Assembly: GCF_028769735.1 (NCBI RefSeq)
Contig: NC_088177.1
Location: 19,226,599 to 19,290,598, forward strand
Direction of reading: 5' to 3'
DNA: 64,000 bases
Source: Zonotrichia leucophrys gambelii
Taxonomy: Eukaryota > Chordata > Aves > Passeriformes > Passerellidae
The notes under the pieces are model-generated. The model saw only the letters and a list, made by a program, of their open reading frames with translations, was not told the origin of the DNA and searched no databases. A program made the translations under genes and the position numbers. This document shows, piece after piece, positions 48,901 to 59,317 of this stretch (positions are counted from its first letter, which is position 1; each line of letters begins with the position of its first letter).

Positions 48901-51900
48901 AAGAATGACTTCAGAGGAATGTTGTGTTGTGCCTTACTTTGGACCATTGATTTCCACACTGCAGGAGAAGCTGAATTTGAGTTGTATACACAGCCCAATG
49001 GTTACAGAGCTGATGAGAGGAATTCGCTCACAGATTGAAGGGCTCATAACAGGCCTCCCTTCTCGAGAGATGGCAGCTATGTGCCTGGGTCTGGCACACA
49101 GGTGAGTTCCTGCAGCAGCTCTGTTGCATCCTGTCTGCCCCTACCCTATGCTGTGCTACTTGAAGTGTTTCTGAGTATGTGGCATGGTCTTGTACTCTGA
49201 GTCAAGATACTTCTGTATCTGAAATCTTGTTTTAAAAGGAAGGGCTTTCAGTTTGCACCCACCCTTTAGGGAAAGGCTTCATCTTCACCCAAAGTGGAAG
49301 CTGGTAGCTTTCCTTTTCATGTTATATACTTGAAGGTACACTTCTGGACTGTGTCTGGAGCAGTCAAGGGAGTCATTTAAAGCTCCATTGCCACTAAGAG
49401 ACAATGTGGAGACCACAATTTGATGATTTCTGCAGAATAAGTACCCATATAATAGATAATGAAAATATTAAAGGCAGGATTGTTCTTCTCACCTTGTCGT
49501 TGCTGCTTTTTAGATTTAGTGGAGCAGTAGTTAAGTACCAAGTTGTTGGATCACCGTGGGATCAAGCATCCATTAGCGAGTCACTTTTTAATCCATATTC
49601 TGACATGAGCTTGTCCTGTTACAAGCCATTGACAAGTTAGAGAAATGCTTTGCTGTAGCCAATTCCTTAAAAGTCTGTTTGCTTACAAAATAGGCATTAA
49701 TATTGAAAAAGGACTTTTAAGATGCAATTCCTCATTGATACTGAGTGTCTTTCACTGTAGCTTACAGAGGAATTGTTAACATAACATTAAAGCCAGATGG
49801 TAATGGGCTTTCTCAGACAGTGAGAATCTGTTCCAGGAAGTTTTTGTTGCTTCACATTGGTGTTGCTGGTATTTGCTGCTGGGGAGGTGCAGTTTTGTGG
49901 ATTGCTTCCAGCTGCTGCCCAACTGGAAATGGTGTTGACAAAGACATTTTGTGGAGAACCATGCAGAAAAACCAAGAGCAAATTAATTTCCTGCCACAGC
50001 ACTCATGTTCAGTCTGCAGCAGGTGGTGCAAATAACCTTCACTTTCACCCTGGTCACAGGGTATGGGAGGGACTCCTGTCAGGGCTGTTGTGGAGCTTGT
50101 GTCAGTGTGGCTTCTGGCCTCAGCTGAGAGCAGTCAGTGGCACAGAACTGAGCTTGGTTTCAATGAGCCTGTGGACAACTGTATTTGTGTTAAAAAGGAA
50201 CAGTGGGGCATATTCTGCAACAGGATGTCAGGATGCTGATGAAACTGTGTTTGTGTCTCCTCAGCCTTTCCCGATACAAGCTGAAGTTCAGCCCAGACAA
50301 AGTAGATACCATGATTATCCAGGCAATTTGTAAGTATATTTAGAGCTTAAATTATTAATGGATTTGGCTTCTTTTCTTTACATTGGCTAAAGAAAAGTAT
50401 TGCTGTCAATTTCCTCCTAGGATGTCTGAGTAAATTGGGCACTGATGTTCATCTAGGCATAAAGTGTGTTTTCCACAAGCAGGAACATTTTTAGGGCAAT
50501 ACAATAAACTGGCATGCACTTTTTCTTAGCGTAGAAATCAGCTGAACTACAGGCTGTGTTAATTCAGTCCTCTAAGGGCTTTCCTTCCCCACATGCCTCC
50601 CTTCTGAGTGGTGCTGTGAGAATGGGCCCCACAGGATAGCATTTTCTGACCCATCATTTAGGTGGTGTCTTGCATAGAGGGCAATGTAGAAATAGACTCC
50701 TACGTTAGGTGTGTAAATCACACTGCAGTGTGTAATGCTGCATTTTGTCTCCCTGCTTTCTAAATGGAAAACAGACTGAAATTGTTAAAGCAGCTTGGAA
50801 AGCCCATTCCTCATTTTTCCTTGAAGAGACGCACATCATAATCTGCATGCTTGCTGTGAAACAGTGGTGAGGAATTCTGCTTGGAATATTAATTCCCAGA
50901 CTGTTGCCAATGATGAAACATAGTTAAACTGAAATTAATGATGTAATTCAGTTCCTTCGTCACTACCACTGAGACAACAGATGGGAATGTTGGTATTGCA
51001 CTAGCAGGAAATATTTTAGCCTCAGGGCTCTCTAGCAATATATACTGTAGGTGCTGTACTGTAATAAACTATAAATCTGGTTATTTGTCATATCTAGTAA
51101 ATGGTGAGCCCATTAGCTTTGTATTTGGTGTATTTATATTGTAAATATAAAATATAGTAAAACACTTTTTCCTCAAATTTAATTGGATGCCTAGATTTTA
51201 CATCAGCCTTGTCAGCACTTTGGCTGACTAAGAGGAAGGAGAAGTGGCTGCTGCGCTCCTAGGGGAATGTGCTTTGCAGCTGTTTGGGAGTTTGTCCAAG
51301 ATGGTCCCAGCGATGAAACTTTGAGGCCCCACTTATTGGAATTCCAGCATTTCTATAGTATTGTGCCAACGTATTCCAACATTTCTATGGTATTACACAG
51401 TTCTCTGAAAAGTAAAGACTTCTAAGTGTACTGTAGTTTGGTTCATTCCAATATTTATAGAGTAGAATACTTCAGGTAGTCTCCTTTCATACTATTTAAA
51501 TTGGTTGGTTTGAGATACCACATTTTTAGGTTGCCCTTTTAGGAAAAGAACTCCGTCCTTCTTTCCTATAGCACTTCTTGATGACTTGGACAAGGAGCTG
51601 AATAACTACATCATGCGCTGCCGGGAGTGGTACGGCTGGCACTTCCCTGAGCTGGGCAAAATCATCACGGATAACCTGACCTACTGCAAATGTGTGCGCA
51701 AAGTCGGTGAGTGGTGAGGCCGTGGCAGTGGGCACCGTGTGAGGGAATGAGTGGCACTGGTGTGACACCCACTCTGCTCGTCCAGCTGCCATCGCCCTGA
51801 GCAGGGCTGCCTTCAGTAGCAGGGTAGACGGGGCCAGCAGAAAAGGAGGGTATGTTTGCATCTGGATCGTGGTGCAGTTTGCCATTTGGAAACTTAAGTG

Positions 51901-54900
51901 AAAACTAATGCCACATCACCAACCACTCCTTCATGGACCACCAGCATATCTTGGAATCTCAGTTAGTCAGCAGACCAGTTTGGAAATTAGCTCTTAAAAA
52001 CTGATATAAAGAGAAGTGTTGCCTGTCTCTGCATGTTCTTAAAGAGAGCAGTTAGTAGAATTACTTACAAGAGCAGAAAGAATGCCATATTTTGGACACT
52101 TGCCTCACCTCTTGGGCTCATATGCTTTGTATTGATTTATTTTTTGCTTGGTTGGTTTTTTGTAATAATGAAGTTTGCAGTCCAGAGGGAGTTGTGGTTT
52201 TAAGGGGGCTTTTTCCCCCCCAGTTGTAGAAACAATTAAATAGATTTGGTTAGTGGTAAGTGTCTGCTTCCTGGAGTTCTCTTCTTCTAATATTGTCATT
52301 GAAAATTTTGCAGCAACCAGCTACTGAAAAGGCAAAATATGTAGTATGGGCTTTCTGGGTTTTTTTCTAGTTTCAAATTTAATATTACCAACCGTTCCTA
52401 GTTGGTATAAACACAAAGTCAGAACACTGACATATATTTTAGGAATTCAGAATAGTGTGATGGCAGACTTGACTCACTGTGTTTTTATTTTGGCCTTTTA
52501 TCTTCATCTGTTTCTGTGCCTTTTTTGCTAGTTCATCTTGCCCCCAGCACAAACATGCTTTCATCTGTCCCCCACAGGAGACAGAAGCAATTTTGCTTCC
52601 TCTGATGTTTCTGACATCCTACCGGAGGAGATTGAGGAGGATGTGAAGGCTGCTGCTGAGATTTCCATGGGGACAGAAGTATCAGAAGAAGACATAAACA
52701 ACATAATCCATCTCTGTGATCAGGTATGTACACATGAATGGGTAGCAGTAGGACTCTATTTCAGCTCAGAAGAGCCACTTCTGCCAAGGAGAGCTTTTCC
52801 CAGGGCAGTGCTAACTCTTGTGATGGCAGTGATGATTCCTGTATTGTTGCTTTCCTGATGTTCAGACATGAGGGTGCACAGTCACTACCTCATCTGAGCC
52901 ATCTCAGACTGTTGATGCCTGCACAAGGCCTTCTGAAAGTGGCAGTCTTACTTTTGGGGGGAATTTTGCTATCATTGTACTTTAAAGAATTTGAGATAGT
53001 AGCATTGTGTAGCCTCTAATCTGTCACTGTGGAAGCTAGGTGATGAACCCTGGGTTAAAAATGGACCACTAAGGCCCTAAAAGAATTAGGAGTTCTACCC
53101 TGCTCTTGTCTGGGCCGTGTGTGAACAAACACCTTCTGACTTCAGTTGTGTCAGTTGGATCCCTTTGTGACTTTACCAGCAGTGGCAGGGTTAGGAGTTC
53201 CTGTTCTTGGTCTAGACCAGGCTGCTTTTTAATGTGCATTCTGATGGTGTCTGTATGAAACAAGTAAAGAGCACGTATCCCATTTCAAGAGAAAGATTTA
53301 TGTGAAAACTGAATATTCCAGAGTTTTGTCCTGAAGAAAATGTCCTTACTAAGTATTTTTGTTCTGCTTCTCTGTCTTTGGCATGTTATCAGCTCCTTTA
53401 TCAGGAGTTTTGCTGAGAAAAGAAGTTGCATAAGGGAATTAGCAGAATGGATCCAATATACTTCGTGGATGTAGCTCTGCTCTGGCAATATGCTCTATGT
53501 AAAGCTTCCCATAACTCTGGCTCTTGGCTGTTTGCATTTTGCAATTTGTTAGTCTCCTACAGTGGAATTCTCAGCACTTCCTCATGTCAGTATATTTATT
53601 TCTTTCCATTTTTTGGTTGGCTGATACTGACTGCTGTAACCAAACTCTGTCTGTGGCAGGTGATTGAAATCTCTGAGTACCGGACCCAGCTCTATGACTA
53701 CCTGAAGAACAGAATGATGGCCATTGCTCCCAATCTCACTGTCATGGTGGGAGAACTAGTGGGAGCAAGGCTCATTGCTCATGCAGGTGGGTTACAGTGA
53801 TCAACATGAATGAATCCTAGGTGACCTCATCAGTGGTTTTCTCTGAGGAGCTGGTCAGCTAACAGCATTATGTAAGGCCTGGTGCACATGTTGTGGTAAA
53901 TGGGGTGAAGGCAGCACTTCAGGAAGCTTGAGAATATCGGCATGAGCTTGGTAGTAGTCTGTGATGACGAAGTTCTCAGTTGGCCTGAATTCTTTTTGGA
54001 ATATGAGGGCAACTTAAGTCACTACCTCTTCTGAGACACTTACTGAGCCTCCTGCTGATAGTTCTGTCACTTGTGAGGTATAAAACCAGCACTAGGCATT
54101 TATAGTCAGACTGGCTCAAGATAGCAGCTATTTCAGTTATCTGTGCTGCGGTTCTGTGATGAAATGTTCTTGCTGTCAGGAGTAGGCATTATTCCAATGG
54201 AATATGTTTTATTGAGTCAGCCTTCTTTCCTGATGCTCAAATCAAACCAAGACAGTTGAGGCATGAAAGACTGAAATGGTTGACCTGTCCTTCAGGAAAC
54301 AAATGGCAAACAGCTCTCATGAAAACAGATGGATCTGAGCTTCTTACACTATTCAAAAGCGGGAATCTAGCCTAGCTGCTTCTCTGATAAACTCCTCTTG
54401 CTGTGTCACCTCTTTCTAGGCTCCCTCCTGAATCTGGCAAAACATCCAGCTTCTACAGTTCAGTTGCTGGGTGCTGAGAAGGCACTCTTCAGAGCACTGA
54501 AGACTAAAAGGGACACACCTAAATTTGGCCTTATCTATCATGCCTCCCTGGTGGGACAAAGCAATACCAAAAATAAAGGAAAGGTAAGTTACATAGTTCT
54601 TCACTGGGTTGGCTTTTTCCAGGGCATTAATATCTTGAGCTTCGTGATGGCTTGAGCTTCACAGTGAGGCTTTTCCATGGCTTGCTTTACTGTATTGCTT
54701 TGTGATGACATGGAAAATACCACTGTCCTACAGATCCTTGAATATTGTTCACTCCTGTTCAAAAATGGGGATAAAATTGTCTGTTTGACATAGCTGAGCA
54801 ATAACAGGTGTATTCCAGGTGAGTTTGGATGTAACACTGGTTTTCTCAAGGGGTATGTTACTACTTTGTTCCATGTGATAGTAAACTAAGATGTTAAAGG

Positions 54901-57900
54901 CTTTGGTCTTTCTTGAAAATTGGACTCTTTTTGTACTAAAGTTTTTAACAGCTTGGTCCTAAAGTCTTTCATAATGCAGATGGATGAATATGTGTTTGAA
55001 TTGTGGAGGAATCTGGAAATTACACTGCAGACTAACCTGGTCTGAAGGTTGGGGTAGAGTATGATATGTGTAACTGACTTGCTGTCTCAGACATTTCCCT
55101 TTATTTATCAAGGAAGCAAGGTGTTACATTAACACTATTTCAATATTAAAAGAATGAGACACTAATTACTTTTTGGACTGAACACTGCCAGTAAATGGTT
55201 ACTTTGTGCTTTTGTATGCGGGTATGGTTTCCAGATCAGAGTGAATCACTGCCTTATGTTAAGTCTTAGCATTTAATATTATTTTTGGCTTTCCCAGATT
55301 TCTCGAATGCTGGCAGCCAAGACTGCCTTGACTATTCGTTACGATGCCCTTGGAGAGAACACCAGTGCTGAAATGGGAGCTGAGAACAGACTAAAAGTAG
55401 AGACAAGGCTGAGGCTTTTGGAAGAGAGAGGGGTAAGTCTTAGAGAGAGCTGCATGAAGCTGTTGTTTTTGTTCAGGGTATGATTTCCTGACACTGCTTT
55501 TTGACTCTTCTCTCTCAATAGCATGTCACTCTTACCCTGTAGTTTCTCCCAGCTTTGGCTGGAATGGCCAGGTGTGTAAGTTGGCTGCAGGCATTTGTGT
55601 AGCAGCTGTTCTTGTTTACAGGGCTGTCTTTATTTGCTTTATACTGAAAAATCTTGAGAGCGACCAAGATGAATAAGATCATACCTTTACATTCCCTCCA
55701 TCTCTATGAATTGCAAGGATAGGCTTATTACTTCATAGTTTCTTTTTCTTTACTTAGAAGGAGAATTTGTGTCAATATTTTTTCCACCCTGGTTCCTGGA
55801 ATCTGGACAGAATCTGGTGGTGCTTAGTCTTCGGGAGCTTTCTCTGTAGCTAAAGCAACATGTTATTCTGCAAGTTGCTGCACTGCCCTGCTACCACCTG
55901 ATGCATATCCTGGCTCTCCACACCTACTGTTCCATGTTGCCATCAGCACAGGGTGCTGGGAGCATAGGGACCTTTTCCTCTTTTATGTGGCTGCTGCATG
56001 TCATCTTGTGAATGACAGCCAGGTTCAGCCTTCCAAGCTAGACCTGATGCCAGTGCTCTAGTACTGGCATTACTAGAACAGAAAAGAAATGTCCAGAAAA
56101 ACCTGCTCTCTCTCCATGGACAGTGAAACTTCCCATCAGAACAAAGGCAAGGAGAGATGTTAACACCAAAAGACAAACCAATCACCTGACAAGTACATAT
56201 TTAATTTAGTTTGGGGGCTGTGTTGTGGCTTTAAGGGTGGCTTTATGCCAGCTGTAGAGTGGTACCTGCGCTTAAATGCAGTTAATATTGCCAAAGGAAG
56301 AAAGTGCACAAATCTGAGCTGCTTTTGGGAATTTGGAAGTACAATGTTATGTCACGTTACTGTTGCATATTTGATCCAGTATTAGATATACCTTACTTGG
56401 ATTGGGCCCTTGAAGAGCAGCATTGGGAAGGCCATTCTCACCTCAGTTACACTCCCTGTCACTACTCTACACTCAGGTGTAAAGCTAATGCAAGTACACA
56501 AGAGCTTGACCCATAATGCATCTGTCTTTCCATTTCAAGAGCTGAAGAACTTGTGTTGTGAATTCTTTTCCTTATGAGTAATTTGTTTTTCCTATCTAAA
56601 TTTTTCTTGTAGATAAGAAGAATTAGTGGCACTGGAAAAGCCTTGGCCAAGGCAGACAAATATCAAAACAAGAGGTGAATAATTTTTACTTTCAGCTTGG
56701 CTGAGTAAAAATAACTCTCCATGGTTTTATTTCTGAAAAGCTTTTTGGTTGTGGGCTGGGTTGACCTAAGATCCAGGAAACATTTTCTGTGCTATTTAAA
56801 CATTTCTAATAAGTTCTGTTGCTAACAAGAATTTCCTTTTCCCCAGATTTTCTAATAGTGAATCACTGACATCATCAGATAGCAAGTACTTTTAGGTGCT
56901 ACCAGCAGCACCCCAAAAAGCAGGGTCTTAATATGTAGCAGCTTTATTTATTACAATTCCAAATGAAATAAATGGGAGAAAATCAGAGTATTAATGAATT
57001 TATTTGACACGGAAGCTGTCCTAGAGACCTACTTAGCCCACTTATTCTTGAAAAAAGGAAAAAAACTAGACACCACTTGTTCTGAGCGAAGCTTCATCTC
57101 CCTTTTTAAGTCATGTATGTAATAAATAACACGTCTTGAGCAATAAATAAGGTGTTTCTGTACTCTGCACACTGTTAGAACAGTTTCTGGTGCCCAAAGT
57201 GACACTGTAAATTGCAACTGGGGCAGCTAAACATCTGAGGATTTGAACAAGGTATTATTAGTCTGTGGTGTGACATCTGGGTTTACTGCTTAATTTGGCT
57301 GCAGGCTTCTTGCTTAGCTTGCCCTGCTTATTTTGCTGAGCTTTTGGTGTTGAGAGGGCAAGAGCTCAGCAAAACCAGGTTTCAGTGCTCATTCTGTGAG
57401 AAAAAATTAGCACTGTTGCACCCATCTGCAGCCCCCAAACAACTTTCTGGAGTCTAGCTGTGACTTCTATTTCCATATGCCAGGCATTTCCGAGTGTAGT
57501 GACGGCTGTGATTTCTGGAGCAGCTTTTGCAGACAGTGTCAGTCAGTAAATGAAGCATCAGGGCGTGGCAGGAGGGAGGAGGTTGTTAAAGAGACAACAT
57601 AGATGCTGGGGTTTGACCTCTGGAAATGAGGAATCATGAACTCCTGCCAGGACATGTTCCTGCTGGTAGACATGCTTTGCAAACATGTCTAGGCTTGGGG
57701 AGAATCTGAAGATAATTCCTGGCTGTTTGGCATAGTCTGGCTACCTAAAAGGGAAACTAAATTCAGTACTTGGAATTATCTCTAAACTCAGTAATTGTCA
57801 AATTGTCCTTGTAGTACAAAAATGGCAGTACTGCTGCATGAGCGTGTTAGAAAGGCTAAAATAGTGTTTTAAGGAGATGGGCGAGAATCTTAGTCTTGTA

Positions 57901-59317
57901 TGGAACTATGGATTTTGTTTGAATTAGCTAAATTTAAGTAATGTATCAGAAGGTAAATGAGAGTTCGTTTTTAGAGATGAGATTCAAATGAAACATTTCT
58001 GTATGCTTTCCAAAAAAGATGCAAGTGATGCTATATTTGTCTTATTTATGGTTTTGTGGTTTTGGTTTTGGGTTTTGGTTTGGTTTTATTTTTAATTAGC
58101 AGTATTATGACAATGACAAGGAAACCATTGAGCACTCACTTGTGTTTATCTGAAGTAGACTCCACCTTTTGCAAAAGGCTGCATAATCAATTTCTTTAAA
58201 CCAATATGTGGTGTTAATACCCATAAAAATAATTTCCCATGTTTAGAGGATGAGCTGATGGTACTGTCGGCTGGCATTGCCACATGCTTGCTAGCCCACT
58301 CAGCTTCAGTTGCTTTTATAACCTGTGCAAGGTATCTTCTTCAGAATCCTATTTTAGAAAAGTTCAGATGTCCATTATGTGTCTGGGGATGAAATATTTT
58401 AGACTTAGTGTTTTAAAACAACTTCTTTCTTCAGTAGGAATTCTGTTCTGATTAAGAAAAGAACTGCTTCATTGTTATTTGATTCAGTTGTCCCTTACAA
58501 GTTCCAATTAAAGAGCACTGGACAGCCTGTAGAGGAGTTTGGAACTGAACAAATGAGCATGCAGTGACTGAGAAGAGGCAGTTTCAGACACAGATATTTA
58601 AATATCCATAAACTCAGTGATACAAGTGCTACAGCAATGAGCTGTAATGTTACCCTGCCTTGTGAGTTTGCCCTCTCAGTTTAATGGTGGAGAGGCAGTG
58701 TAGAAAAAGCAGAAGTAAAGCTACTTCTAATGCTTTGTGTGTGTGTATTATTACCCCTAGGGTACAGTTATGGGAAAATATACCAAATACAATGCAATAA
58801 TACACTAAGTGATGGGGAGCTGTGTGCTTGTGACCATGTGGCTATGCTGGATAGGCTTTCAGCATCAGAGAAATCAATGAAATGGGTAATTCAAGTGCTC
58901 TGTAGAGCCTTGGCCAGGTGTAAACCAGGATGAAACTCTTAGTTAACTGGTGTTTTCAGATCAGACAATTGTACTTTGTGGGGTATCTCTTTCCTAGTCA
59001 TGATTACTGATAAAGGCACTATGTATTGGTGGGAGGGCCTCATTACCTGTAGATGCTTTGTCAGCTGAGCAAAATTGATTTTCAAGTATTCTTGGTAGGT
59101 CGTGTTGGAAAGTTTATGTTCAACTGCAGGGTCTCCCCTGAAGGTTTACTCTTCTTAATGCATAAACGTTTTTCTTATTGCAGTGAAGTGAAGGTGTTTG
59201 ACCCCTCTGGTGACTCAACACTTCCTGTTGTTTCCAAGAAGCGCAAAATTCAGGAGGTGGATGAACAAGACACAGAGGTTGCAGTGAAAGCCAAGAAGTT
59301 CAAAGCAGAGATGAAAG
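42184..59317 (+). CDS. NOP58: NOP58 ribonucleoprotein, 3'-partial (13 coding exons seen)
   Basis: Core protein of box C/D snoRNPs, which 2'-O-methylate rRNA in the nucleolus with fibrillarin, NOP56 and 15.5K. Coding exons: 42184-42228, 43949-44025, 45709-45761, 47847-47971, 48965-49101, 50265-50329, 51572-51706, 52578-52723, 53660-53786, 54420-54583, 55298-55432, 56613-56674, 59184-59317. Phases agree at every junction, giving 468 codons plus one base with no stop. Visible: N-terminal NOP5NT region ([15 protein letters not shown]), NOSIC region around residues 165-212 ([20 protein letters not shown]), and the Nop domain with [11 protein letters not shown] and [14 protein letters not shown] near residues 320-350. 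It then enters the basic tail ([13 protein letters not shown]). Human NOP58 is 529 residues, so about 60 C-terminal, Lys/Glu-rich residues are missing. No matching exon occurs before the right edge, so they should lie beyond it. The introns host four snoRNAs. Confidence 0.97.
42229..43948 (+). other. NOP58 intron 1
   Basis: GTGAGC...CCTGCAG intron. Its first 650 bases belong to the CpG island and the remainder is AT-rich. I see no snoRNA box pair or repeat. Confidence 0.7.
44038..44262 (+). mobile_element. LTR-like interspersed repeat, copy 1 (NOP58 intron 2)
   Basis: Over most of its length it matches the segment at 46724-46911, both beginning with TG(T/C)A followed by GGGGATAGAAT and ending at GAGTCAGTTGGCTG. 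The shared core has features of an avian LTR (TG start, promoter-like region), though I see no paired second LTR or coding interior. This copy carries a 33-bp internal tandem duplication and lacks the TATA box of copy 2. It begins only about 12 bases after the exon 2 splice donor. A passerine ERVL-class LTR is my best guess for the family. Confidence 0.65.
44047..44112 (+). repeat. 33-bp direct tandem duplication inside LTR-like copy 1
   Basis: Unit TAGAATATAAGG... at 44047-44079 repeats at 44080-44112 with two substitutions. Copy 2 has a single unit, so the duplication arose in copy 1 after insertion or in its direct source. Confidence 0.85.
46005..46095 (+). ncRNA. SNORD70: Box C/D snoRNA, SNORD70-type, in NOP58 intron 3
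   Basis: Box C is ATGATGC at 46019-46025 (last base differs from the RTGATGA consensus). D' is CTGA at 46039-46042, with a C'-like TGATTTG near 46050. Box D is CTGA at 46079-46082. The ends 46005-46017 and 46083-46095 form a perfect 13-bp terminal stem, unusually long. The element before box D, TTCGTCACTACC, is complementary to GGUAGUGACGAA of 18S rRNA. The fifth base upstream of box D pairs with the A of GGUA, which fits human 18S A512, the known SNORD70 target. Confidence 0.9.
46724..46915 (+). mobile_element. LTR-like interspersed repeat, copy 2 (NOP58 intron 3)
   Basis: Same orientation as copy 1 and 2.7 kb downstream, with scattered substitutions. It retains TATAAAAG at 46861-46868 about 50 bases before the end of the shared block, as expected for a U3 promoter. 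The sequence after the shared block differs from copy 1, so at least one copy is truncated or the shared block is only part of a longer element. Confidence 0.65.
50895..50985 (+). ncRNA. SNORD70: Box C/D snoRNA, second SNORD70-type copy, in NOP58 intron 6
   Basis: Box C is ATGATGA at 50910-50916 (perfect). A CTGA near 50929 serves as D', followed by a C'-like TGATGTA near 50939. Box D is CTGA at 50969-50972. The terminal stem has CTGTTG/CAACAG plus an outer CCCA/TGGG separated by a small internal loop. The guide before box D and the sequence just after it are identical to the intron 3 copy over about 26 bases, while the 5' half differs. The 18S target by the D+5 rule is the same A (human A512). 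Confidence 0.9.
52822..52903 (+). ncRNA. SNORD11: Box C/D snoRNA, SNORD11-type, in NOP58 intron 8
   Basis: Box C is GTGATGA at 52829-52835, D' is CTGA at 52855-52858, box D is CTGA at 52894-52897. A 6-bp terminal stem GATGGC (52822-52827) / GCCATC (52898-52903) closes it. The guide GTCACTACCTC is complementary to GAGGUAGUGAC of 18S rRNA. The fifth base upstream of box D pairs with the first G of GGUA, matching human 18S G509, the known SNORD11 target. Human NOP58 also hosts SNORD11 and SNORD11B. Which of the two bird copies is the direct orthologue cannot be decided here. Confidence 0.88.
53955..54040 (+). ncRNA. SNORD11B: Box C/D snoRNA, second SNORD11-type copy, in NOP58 intron 9
   Basis: Box C is GTGATGA at 53961-53967, D' is CTGA at 53985-53988, box D is CTGA at 54031-54034. 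The guide GTCACTACCTC before box D pairs with GAGGUAGUGAC of 18S rRNA and places the methylation on the same G as the intron 8 copy (human G509). The terminal stem is short (GTCT with AGAC, overlapping the last base of box D), weaker than in the other three copies. The 11/11B naming is inferred and could be the reverse. Confidence 0.82.
54693..54803 (+). ncRNA. Weak candidate box C/D-like RNA in NOP58 intron 10
   Basis: A perfect box C (GTGATGA, 54702-54708) and box D (CTGA, 54794-54797) lie inside a 6-bp complementary pair TATTGC (54693-54698) / GCAATA (54798-54803). No convincing internal C'/D' pair is visible, the 5' side has three unpaired bases between stem and box C, and I know no rRNA target for the bases before box D. 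It may be chance. Confidence 0.2.
56675..59183 (+). other. NOP58 intron 12
   Basis: 2.5-kb GTGAAT...TTGCAG intron. It contains a T/G-rich low-complexity tract of GGTTTT-type units at about 58050-58097 and a short GT run near 58736. I see no snoRNA and no transposon body. Confidence 0.65.

Noticed and set aside
54157..54233. GTGATGA and CTGA spaced like a C/D snoRNA in NOP58 intron 9
   Set aside because: Flanks are not complementary and there is no rRNA-like guide. The true snoRNA of this intron is just upstream.
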